A stretch of DNA of 64,000 bases from contig NZ_JBHUGS010000002.1 in the NCBI RefSeq assembly GCF_042682045.1, positions 496,001 to 560,000 on the forward strand, read 5' to 3'. Of this stretch, positions 33,001-39,121 are shown one piece after another. A program made the translations under genes and the position numbers. Every line of letters starts with the position of its first letter. Position 1 is the first letter of the stretch. The notes beneath the pieces were generated by a model. That model did not search any database. It saw only the letters and a list, made by a program, of their open reading frames with translations, and was not told the origin of the DNA. The stretch is from Sphingomonas_R arantia (GTDB lineage: Bacteria; Pseudomonadota; Alphaproteobacteria; Sphingomonadales; Sphingomonadaceae).

Positions 33001-33008
33001 CGCTCTGA
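30003..33008 (+). CDS. Secreted GH55/pectate-lyase-3-type beta-helix protein with SMP-30-like C-terminal propeller (paralogue 2)
   Basis: A 1001-residue paralogue of the product of 23580-26660, alike along its whole length. A signal peptide (residues 1-22, SWCLAGAALLLPVPALAATA) is followed by the first beta-helix opening ITVRGVGDGRADDSAAIQQA and the second at about 385, FGVKGDDTTDDTAAFQRAID. The C-terminal propeller has ATDAKGKLYFIDRQFQRIHG and RIDVPERPLQLVIGGADGRT; as in paralogue 1 the Glu of the SMP-30 metal site is absent. Linkers differ most: the Pro-rich region around 152 in paralogue 1 is shorter here, and a PAPAQAAQAPA linker precedes the propeller. GGGGGAGAG precedes the ATG. It ends 41 bases inside the convergent PepSY gene. 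Confidence 0.78.
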   Translation: MKSWCLAGAALLLPVPALAATAGSTSVYLQAPADPRAITVRGVGDGRADDSAAIQQAIDAAAAGGHGGVVFLPSGRYRITRTIFVKTAVRVFGVGKTRPVILLADGTPGYGSGVAAMVSFTGEDQYRVGKAPVPPRTSVPFDPSIFDATSSTFYSTLSNVDFAIGERNAGAVAVRFRVAQHGYLRHIDFHTGSGLAGVYQAGNEFEDLNFHGGRYGIISEKTSPAWQFTLIDSTFDGQRDAAIREHELGLTLVNVAIRNTPVGIEIDNGYSDSLWGKNVRFENVAQAGVLISNENNVLTQIGFDNAVATGTPTFARFRDSGRTVAGQGRQYRVSDFSYGLKLPALGTIGAFATDVKMAPLGRMPARPAPAIRALPPVATWANVRDFGVKGDDTTDDTAAFQRAIDTHRVLYLPMGRYRVSDTLRLRPDSVLIALHPSLTHIYLPDETPAFMGVGAAKGLIESARGGNAIVHGVGLWTGGVNPRASALIWRAGAASMVNDVKIQGGGGTVLTKGSPIGFGNPKARFDGQHPSIWVTDGGGGTFAAVWSPNTLASAGFYVSNTKTPGHVYELSAEHHYRAEIVLDNVENWDFLAPQTEQEVRDGIDAISTEFRNSRNILFANYHGYRVTRSAKPMDAAVKLYNSGNIRFRNVHVNAESAFASCDAKGCGTYVRASKFPFENAIKDMTRQQEVREREFASLDVPPAPAQAAQAPAIPVTPGVRKLAGGFYSIAGAATDAKGKLYFIDRQFQRIHGWTDAEGLSIVSDATLDPVNLAVARSGDLLVLSSAGRDGTVYSIDPAKPADVRVIPPTPVRARRGAATLLPVNVWANGEFADRIDPVTYRFPTLADFFTRGLGEAKPQEYVSPDGSLVLPAFRVWNQGPDDHQGWRWSDTLDAHGFVGAPVGSRVFLTNASENRTYSGLVGDGGRVTDLKIAADRGGESVARDAAGNLYVANGQVFVYAPDGTLTRRIDVPERPLQLVIGGADGRTLFILAHHTLYATTL

Positions 33009-34116
33009 CGGACTGGCTCCGCCGCCGGAGCCAGCGCCGCAACCCGGTGTAGAACAGGATCGCCGGCAGCAACCCCGCGACGAAGGCGAGCACGCGCCCT
33101 GTCAGGCCGAACGCCTCGCCGCCGTGCAGCGGGTGCAGCCAGTTCAGGACGGTATCGCCGCCGCTACCCGCCAGCCCGTCCCGCACCGCCACGATCCGCC
33201 CGTCATGCGGATCGAGCCAGACGTTGGTGCGCGGGAAGCGCCGACTGGGTTCGCCGGGGCGCGACAGGTTGATCCGCACCGTGCCGGTCGCGCCGGCGGG
33301 CGTCTCGATCCAGGCGAGCGCCGCGTCCGGGAACCGCGCCTGCGCGATCGCGACCAGCCGGTCGATCGGGACCGCGCCCTGCCCCGCCGCAACGGTCGGG
33401 CGCGCCGCGGGTGTGATCGGCGAGGCCAGCGCGACCACCGCACGCGTCTGATCGGGCAGGTCGAGCATCGCCCCCGTCGCGGTGACGACGAGCAGCAGGA
33501 CGAGCCCGACCAGCCCGTTCAGCTTGTGCCAGTCGTACAGCCGGCGGATCGGCGCGGCGTCGCGCTTAAACCGCAGTGCGCGCCACCAGCCCCCCGGCCG
33601 CGGCCACCACGCCCACAACCCGCTCACGATCAGCAGCAGCATGACGAGCCCAGCGATCCCCATCGCGATCCCGCCCGGCTCCTCCAGCAGCAGCCGGTAA
33701 TGCAGGTCGTAGAGCCAGGTCACGACCGTATCGCCCCAGAAACCGGTGCGGATCGTCCGCATCGCGACGGGATCGATCCAGACGAGCAACGGCGCGAACG
33801 CGCGGCCGGCGGTCTCCTTCGGCTTGTAGTAACGCGCCGGGATCGCGCCGCCCGCCTCGGTCACCTCGATCCGCCAGGCCCCGGTGCGGGTCGGATGGTC
33901 GCGGTGCAGCGTATCGACCACCGCCTGCCACGATGGCGGGCGCGCATCGCCCGGCACTGCGCGCAACGCCGGGTTCAGCGCCGCGTCGATCTCCGGATAG
34001 AAGACCAGCGCGCTGCCCGTCAGCCCCGCGAACACGAACAGCGTGCCGATGGTCAGCCCGAGCCAGAGGTGGATGCGCCGCACCGTGACGCGCAGCGGCG
34101 CGCGGGTCGCACTCAC
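32968..34116 (-). CDS. PepSY-associated membrane protein (iron/flavin reductase-like)
   Basis: A 382-residue inner-membrane protein of the PepSY_TM family with four membrane helices: about 13-35 (IHLWLGLTIGTLFVFAGLTG), 150-170 (AMGIAGLVMLLLIVSGLWAW), 196-216 (LNGLVGLVLLLVVTATGAML) and 345-362. Conserved family elements are FYPEIDAALNP, LHYRLLLEEPGG, WWPRPGGWW and YDWHKLNG, and histidines in helices could hold haem. Such proteins sit beside TonB receptors and are thought to reduce ferric iron or other metal chelates after uptake. It starts at GTG 34116 within the stop of the receptor gene (GTGA). Its last 13 codons overlap the convergent GH55-like gene. Confidence 0.85.
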   Translation of the reverse strand: MSATRAPLRVTVRRIHLWLGLTIGTLFVFAGLTGSALVFYPEIDAALNPALRAVPGDARPPSWQAVVDTLHRDHPTRTGAWRIEVTEAGGAIPARYYKPKETAGRAFAPLLVWIDPVAMRTIRTGFWGDTVVTWLYDLHYRLLLEEPGGIAMGIAGLVMLLLIVSGLWAWWPRPGGWWRALRFKRDAAPIRRLYDWHKLNGLVGLVLLLVVTATGAMLDLPDQTRAVVALASPITPAARPTVAAGQGAVPIDRLVAIAQARFPDAALAWIETPAGATGTVRINLSRPGEPSRRFPRTNVWLDPHDGRIVAVRDGLAGSGGDTVLNWLHPLHGGEAFGLTGRVLAFVAGLLPAILFYTGLRRWLRRRSQSVRASSRTACDAPG

Positions 34117-36155
34117 CGGAACCCGACCCGGACGGTCGCGAGCAGCGAGCGCGGATCGGCCGGCGCGTGGAGCCGCTGCGTCCCGTCATACCAGACATAT
34201 TCGTAGCGATCATTGGCCAGGTTCTTGACCTGCGCCGACAGCGTGACCTGCGGCGTCAGCGTGTAGGCCAGCTCCGCATTCAGCACGACATAGTCGCCGA
34301 AGCGGCCCTGCGAATTGGCGGGGTCGAGTTCGTAGCTCGACTGCCCGTTGCCCCACAGCGACAGCCGGACGCGCGCCGCCGGATCGAGGTCGATCCCGCC
34401 GCTGAACACGTTGCCCGGCACATGATCGATCCGGTTGCCGGCCTGCGACGGGGTGGCCGGATCGGGCGTCACGATCCGCGCGGACTGGCGCGACCAGCTG
34501 GCCCAGAGTGCCACGCCGCGAACCGGCTTCACGTCGATCTGCACGTCGACGCCGCGCCGCCGGGTCCGCCCGAGATTGTCGAAATCACCCGACGGATCGT
34601 TCAGGCGGCGCTTCAGCTCGCCGCTCGCGGTTTGCTGCCACAGCGCCACGCGCGCCTCCAGCCAGCGGCCGCGGGTCAGCTTGAAGCCGCCCTCATACCC
34701 CTCGTTGATCGATGCGGCGACATCGGCCACCCGCGGCGGCACGAGATAAGCGCCCGAGCCCGCCCCGATCTGGAACGTCCGGCCGTAATTGCCGTAGAGC
34801 GTGAGCCCAGGCGTGGGCACGACCGCGACGCTCAGCTTGGGCTGGCTGATCGTCCCGTAATCGTTGATCGGCGCGGTGACCGCGGACAACCGGTCGTGGA
34901 AGTCTCCCTCCACCCGGTCGATCCGCCACGCCGGCGTGATCGTCAGCCAGCCGGTCGGCTCGATCACCGCCTGGAGGTAGCCGCCGTAGACCGTCAGGTC
35001 GAACGCCTGGTCACGCGTCCGGCGGACGAGGACGCGGCGGTCGGTGGTCCAGCGCGAGCTCTGATTGTCCTGCACCTGCACGTCGCCGCCCGCCTCGATC
35101 ATCAGGCTGTGCAGCCCGGCGATCGGCGGGTGATAATGCAGCGCGATCGTGCCGCCATATTGCCATTCGTCGGCCAGCCGGCGCTGCTGCGCGACGGTGG
35201 CGGAATAGCGGACGTAGCGGTCGTCATACAGGCTGTTGGCATAGCCCTTCGCACTCAGCGCCAGCGTCTCGGCAAGGTCGGAATCGAGGTGCAGGCTGTA
35301 CTGCCCGATCCGCCGCCGGCCGCCGTCCGTCTCGGACAGCGGATAGGATGTGCGCCGGTCGGTATAGGCGTCCACATCGGTCAGGTAGCCCGGTTCCTGC
35401 GCGGTCGCGGTCGACCGCCGGACGATCGCGCCGATCCGGGTGGCGCCGAAATCGTAGAACCACTTGCCCGCCAGGTTCAGCCGTTCGAGATCGGCATGGT
35501 CGCGGTAGCCGTCCGTCCGGCGATAGCTGACGAGGTAGTTCTGGCTGAACCCGCCGCGTTCGTAACCGGCCGAGACCTGCCCGTCATAGGTCTCGAACGC
35601 GCCGACGATGGCGCGCGCGTCCAGATAGGTCCCGCCGATCCGGGTCAGGATGTTCGCATTGCCGGCGATGTTGTGCAGCCCCCAGCGCGGGTCGGACGTG
35701 CCGCGCACCAGCTCGATCCCGGCGATGTCGAGCGGGGCGATCATGTCGATCCCGGTCATGCCGCCGGCATTGTCGTTGGTCGGCACCCCGTCGATCAGCA
35801 GCTTGACCGCGTTGATCTCCCCCTCCCCGTTGAAACCGCGGATCGAGAAGCGGCCCGACGTGGTGCCCTGGTTGAAATCGGTCAGCACGACGCCGGGCAG
35901 CCGCGCGAACAGCTCCCACGCATTGTCGACCGACTGGCGCTGCGCGATGTCGCCGCCCAGCACGTCGACCGAAGTCAGCACGGTGCCGGCGGCGCGCGCC
36001 ATGTTGGTGGCGGTGACGACGATGTCGCCGATGGTGAAACGGGTGTCGCCGTCCGTGACACCGGGCGACGGCGTGGGTGAAATGGCGGTTTGTGCGAATG
36101 AGGGCGCGGCGGCGGCAACAGCCACCACCCACGCGGTCAGCGTCAAGCGAAACAT
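34113..36155 (-). CDS. TonB-dependent receptor, probable metal/siderophore type
   Basis: A 680-residue outer-membrane receptor with signal peptide MFRLTLTAWVVAVAAAAPSF (cleaved after FAQ), a TonB-box region TIGDIVVTATNMARAAG and a plug with ELFARLPGVVLTDFNQGTTSG, FSIRGFNGEGEINAVKLLIDG and ELVRGTSDPRWGLHNIAGNA. The barrel ends RSLLATVRVGFR. Translational coupling with the PepSY reductase gene downstream and a DUF2946 gene 99 bases upstream points to metal acquisition (iron or copper chelates) rather than glycans. The start at 36155 is fixed by the signal peptide; an in-frame start at 36239 would add an Arg-rich stretch without a ribosome site. No Fur box was identified with confidence. Confidence 0.87.
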   Translation of the reverse strand: MFRLTLTAWVVAVAAAAPSFAQTAISPTPSPGVTDGDTRFTIGDIVVTATNMARAAGTVLTSVDVLGGDIAQRQSVDNAWELFARLPGVVLTDFNQGTTSGRFSIRGFNGEGEINAVKLLIDGVPTNDNAGGMTGIDMIAPLDIAGIELVRGTSDPRWGLHNIAGNANILTRIGGTYLDARAIVGAFETYDGQVSAGYERGGFSQNYLVSYRRTDGYRDHADLERLNLAGKWFYDFGATRIGAIVRRSTATAQEPGYLTDVDAYTDRRTSYPLSETDGGRRRIGQYSLHLDSDLAETLALSAKGYANSLYDDRYVRYSATVAQQRRLADEWQYGGTIALHYHPPIAGLHSLMIEAGGDVQVQDNQSSRWTTDRRVLVRRTRDQAFDLTVYGGYLQAVIEPTGWLTITPAWRIDRVEGDFHDRLSAVTAPINDYGTISQPKLSVAVVPTPGLTLYGNYGRTFQIGAGSGAYLVPPRVADVAASINEGYEGGFKLTRGRWLEARVALWQQTASGELKRRLNDPSGDFDNLGRTRRRGVDVQIDVKPVRGVALWASWSRQSARIVTPDPATPSQAGNRIDHVPGNVFSGGIDLDPAARVRLSLWGNGQSSYELDPANSQGRFGDYVVLNAELAYTLTPQVTLSAQVKNLANDRYEYVWYDGTQRLHAPADPRSLLATVRVGFR

Positions 36156-36254
36156 CGGTAAGACCTTCGACCGGCGGCGATCCCTGGGGACTGCCCACCA
36201 TGAGCGACGGCGCACGGCCCCAACCGGGACCGGGCGCACTGCGTAGCGTGGGGG

Positions 36255-36692
36255 TCAGGCGGTCGCGGGCGGTCCGCGCTGCGGCGGGCGGAGGTAGGGC
36301 GTGCCGGCCCGGACCGGCGTTCGGACGGGGCGCAGGGCCGCCGCCATGACGAACGCGATCGCCGCCAGCAGGACGATCGGATCGATCCCGCCCAGCGCAT
36401 GGGCGCTCAGCGCCGTGAAGGCGCAGGGCATTTCGGTCTGGCCGTGGTCGCCGGGTTTCTCGTGATCCGCCATGTCGCCGTGCATTGCCGGCATCGCGGC
36501 CGGCGCGACGCCCGAACACAGCGTGATGGTGACGCGCCCGTTCTGGCTGGCGACCATGTAGCCGGCCGGCACGATCAGCTTCAGCGCCAGCGCCGCCATG
36601 CAGATCAGCACGGCGATATGGCGATGCGCCAGGATGAGGCTGCGGAGTGCGGACACGTGCGACGCGCTACGCGGTTCACGGAGCGCTGTCAT
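36255..36692 (-). CDS. DUF2946-like small membrane protein
   Basis: A 145-residue protein with an N-terminal membrane helix (about 25-45, HIAVLICMAALALKLIVPAG), a periplasmic loop rich in Cys, Met and His (ITLCSGVAPAAMPAMHGDM, ADHEKPGDHGQTEMPCAF) and a second helix (about 104-120). The order, with the YMV motif and spaced Cys/His/Met residues, is that of DUF2946, small proteins found beside copper- or iron-linked TonB receptors. The loop could bind a soft metal. The ATG at 36692 lacks a strong ribosome site; a GTG 12 codons later is possible. It precedes the TonB receptor and PepSY genes and probably forms an operon with them. The metal preference is not known. Confidence 0.68.
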   Translation of the reverse strand: MTALREPRSASHVSALRSLILAHRHIAVLICMAALALKLIVPAGYMVASQNGRVTITLCSGVAPAAMPAMHGDMADHEKPGDHGQTEMPCAFTALSAHALGGIDPIVLLAAIAFVMAAALRPVRTPVRAGTPYLRPPQRGPPATA

Positions 36693-36718
36693 CGGGACAG
36701 GTTGTCCCGCGTCGTTTT

Positions 36719-37399
36719 CTAGGGGGGCGGGTCGGTCTGGACATCGCCGCCGCCCATCATCCCACCGCCGCCCATGCCGCCACCGCCTCCCCCGCCGCCA
36801 CGGCCGGACCCGCCACCGGACCGGTCGCCACCCCCGCGCCCGCCCGACCCCGACGGCCGCGCCGGACCCTGCGGCGGCAACACCAGCCCGGCCGGCACGG
36901 GGTCGAGATCGAGCGCCGCGCGGATGAAATCGCGCAGCGACACGACGAGGTCGTGCGTCGGCACCGGCCGCCCGGCGACCAGTTCCTGCGCGGCCGTCGC
37001 GGCAAGCTGCACATGCGCATCGGTGCCGAGCAGAATGATGTCGGACAGCGCGGCCTCCACCGCATCGCGGATCCGACGCGTCCGGTCCGACCCGGCGGCG
37101 CCAGTCCCGGCAACGGTTAGGTCGATCGCGGTCGCCTCGGTCGCTTCGCCCTGGCGGCGCGGGTCGCGCAGATGCGCGGGGTCGACCGTCAGGTTGCCGG
37201 TGAAAGATCCGCCCAGCGTCTTGTACGCGGCGATCAGCGTGCGCAGCCGTTCGTTGATCTGGCGGTTCAACCGCTCGCGGCGCTGCTGGATCGTCATCAT
37301 CGTGACCAGCCGGATGCCGACGCCGATCAGCGTGACCAGCACCAGCCCGAACAAGGTCGCGAGCACGCTCTGCCACGAACTGAAATCGATATTGCGCAT
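36719..37399 (-). CDS. Membrane-anchored protein with Gly-rich tail, function unknown
   Basis: A 226-residue protein with one N-terminal membrane helix (about residues 10-32, VLATLFGLVLVTLIGVGIRL), then a mostly helical cytosolic part with RRERLNRQINERLRTLIAAY, KTLGGSFTGNLTVDP and RRIRDAVEAALSDIILLGT. From about residue 180 the tail is almost only Gly with Ser, Arg and Met (GRGGGDRSGGGSGRGGG and on), ending DVQTDPPP. Similar 'hypothetical' proteins with the KTLGGSFTG element occur in other proteobacteria, but I do not know a function. The ATG at 37399 has GAGGGGTG upstream. It lies 26 bases before the DUF2946 gene and is divergent from an L,D-transpeptidase gene. The low-complexity tail suggests flexibility or phase-separation behaviour, which is speculation. 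Confidence 0.7.
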   Translation of the reverse strand: MRNIDFSSWQSVLATLFGLVLVTLIGVGIRLVTMMTIQQRRERLNRQINERLRTLIAAYKTLGGSFTGNLTVDPAHLRDPRRQGEATEATAIDLTVAGTGAAGSDRTRRIRDAVEAALSDIILLGTDAHVQLAATAAQELVAGRPVPTHDLVVSLRDFIRAALDLDPVPAGLVLPPQGPARPSGSGGRGGGDRSGGGSGRGGGGGGGGMGGGGMMGGGDVQTDPPP

Positions 37400-37515
37400 T
37401 GCACACCCCTCGTCCGCAGACCACGAACGTCACGACCATCAAGAACGGACAACGCGACTTGCGAAGATTTCGGGCCAAAATTGCGACGATCGCACCGCCG
37501 GGACGTTGCGATGGC

Positions 37516-39060
37516 ATGAAGTTGAAGACGATGCGGGTGCGACGCACCCATGCAGGGCGGACGCTGCCTATGGTTCTGGCGGCGCTGGCCGCGATCTCGA
37601 TCCCGCACGGCGGCATGGCGCAGACGCCTTCGACCGACAGCATCCCGGTCGCCAAGACCGCGGTCACCGGTCCGATCGTGGCGAACGTCTATGCCAAGGT
37701 GGGCTGGCGGACGATCTGGACGCCCGGGCTGATCGCGGCGTTCGACCGCGTGCTGGAGGATCGCGGGCGGCACGGGCTCGACCGCGTGGCGTTCCTGCCG
37801 GACCCGATGCCGGATGCGTCACCGGTGGCGGCGGACATCGCGCGGACCGAGGCGACACTCGCTTATGCCGCGGCGCTTGCCTACGGACGCGTCGATCCGG
37901 CCACGCTGCATGCGGTTTACACGCTGCCCAAGGCAAAGGCAGACCTTGCCGCCGGGCTGGCGAGTGCGATCGCGGCCGACCGGCTCGCCGCCTGGTTCGA
38001 CGGTCTCGCGCCGCAGGACGACGAGTATCGCCAGTTGTCCGCGTCCTACCTGACGTTCCGTGCCAGGGCGTCGGTCGCGCCCGCCGGGCAGCCGATCGCG
38101 GCGGGACTGATTCGGGTCGGCGACCGCGATGCGCGCGTCGCGGCGGTGGTCGAACAGTTGACCGAGAATGGCTATTTCACGCCCGCGACGGCGGCCGCGC
38201 CGACCGGACCGGTGCGCTACACGCAGGCGATGGCCGATGCGTTGAAGGCGTTGCAGGACGATTACGGGATCGCGTCGGACGGTGTCGTCGGGCCGGACAC
38301 GCTGAAGGTGCTGAACCTCGGCCCCGGCGACCGGGCGCGCGCCATCGCGGTGGCGCTGGAACGGCGGCGCTGGTTGTCGCGCACCACGCCGGACACGCGG
38401 ATCGACGTCAACACCGCGGCGGCGCAGCTGCGCTACTACCGCGACGGCACGCTGGCGGACGAGCGCAAGGTGATCGTCGGCGAGCCGGGGCACGAGACGC
38501 CGCCGCTCGCGTCGCCGATCTTCCGGCTGGTCGCCAACCCGACCTGGACCGTGCCGAAATCGATCCAGAACGGCGAGATGGCGAACACCGACGACGCCTA
38601 TCTCGCGGCGCACAACATGGTGCTGAAGGACGGCTGGATCGTGCAGCAGCCGGGGCCGGACAACGCGCTCGGCCTCGTCAAGTTCGACATGGCGAACGAC
38701 CAGGCGATCTACCTGCACGACACGTCCACTCCCGCGCTGTTCGGCCGCAGCCAGCGTCACCTGAGCCATGGCTGCGTGCGGGTGGAGGATGCGCAGGGCT
38801 TCGCGCAGATGATCGCCGAGGATCAGGGGATCGGCTCCGAATGGTATGTGGCGCAGGCGTCCGGCGAGACGCAGTTCGTGCAGATCCCGACGCGGATCCC
38901 CGTGCGGTTGCTCTACCACACCGTGTTCGTCGACGATGCCGGGCGCGTCGCGTTCCGGACCGACGCCTATGGCTGGAACGATCCGGTCGCCGAGCGGCTG
39001 GGCTTCACGCCGAACGCGGCGCGCAAGGTGGAGGCGAAGGCGATCGATATCGGGCCGTGA
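37516..39060 (+). CDS. L,D-transpeptidase (YcbB/LdtD type)
   Basis: A 514-residue periplasmic enzyme that makes 3-3 peptidoglycan crosslinks. After a basic start and a signal (RTLPMVLAALAAISIPHGG, to about residue 36) comes an LdtD-like scaffold region (DDEYRQLSASYLTFRARA). A peptidoglycan-binding domain follows (about 220-270, YTQAMADALKALQDDYGIAS then DGVVGPDTLKVLN), then the YkuD domain with YLHDTSTPALFGRSQRHLSH and GCVRVEDAQGFA, where the catalytic Cys is about residue 420 with His before it. Length and domain order match YcbB. The ATG at 37516 was preferred because it gives a normal signal length. It is divergent from the Gly-rich protein and 61 bases ahead of the Mrp operon. Confidence 0.92.
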   Translation: MKLKTMRVRRTHAGRTLPMVLAALAAISIPHGGMAQTPSTDSIPVAKTAVTGPIVANVYAKVGWRTIWTPGLIAAFDRVLEDRGRHGLDRVAFLPDPMPDASPVAADIARTEATLAYAAALAYGRVDPATLHAVYTLPKAKADLAAGLASAIAADRLAAWFDGLAPQDDEYRQLSASYLTFRARASVAPAGQPIAAGLIRVGDRDARVAAVVEQLTENGYFTPATAAAPTGPVRYTQAMADALKALQDDYGIASDGVVGPDTLKVLNLGPGDRARAIAVALERRRWLSRTTPDTRIDVNTAAAQLRYYRDGTLADERKVIVGEPGHETPPLASPIFRLVANPTWTVPKSIQNGEMANTDDAYLAAHNMVLKDGWIVQQPGPDNALGLVKFDMANDQAIYLHDTSTPALFGRSQRHLSHGCVRVEDAQGFAQMIAEDQGIGSEWYVAQASGETQFVQIPTRIPVRLLYHTVFVDDAGRVAFRTDAYGWNDPVAERLGFTPNAARKVEAKAIDIGP

Positions 39061-39121
39061 GGGCATCGACCCGCGCCGCGCATCGTGTCAGAGGATCGCA
39101 CTACCGCACGGATAATGCTCG

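Noticed and set aside
36255..37667. 470-codon minus-strand frame
   Set aside because: Most of it lies in the wrong frame of the Gly-rich protein gene and opposite the L,D-transpeptidase start. Only the 145-codon end is a DUF2946-like gene.
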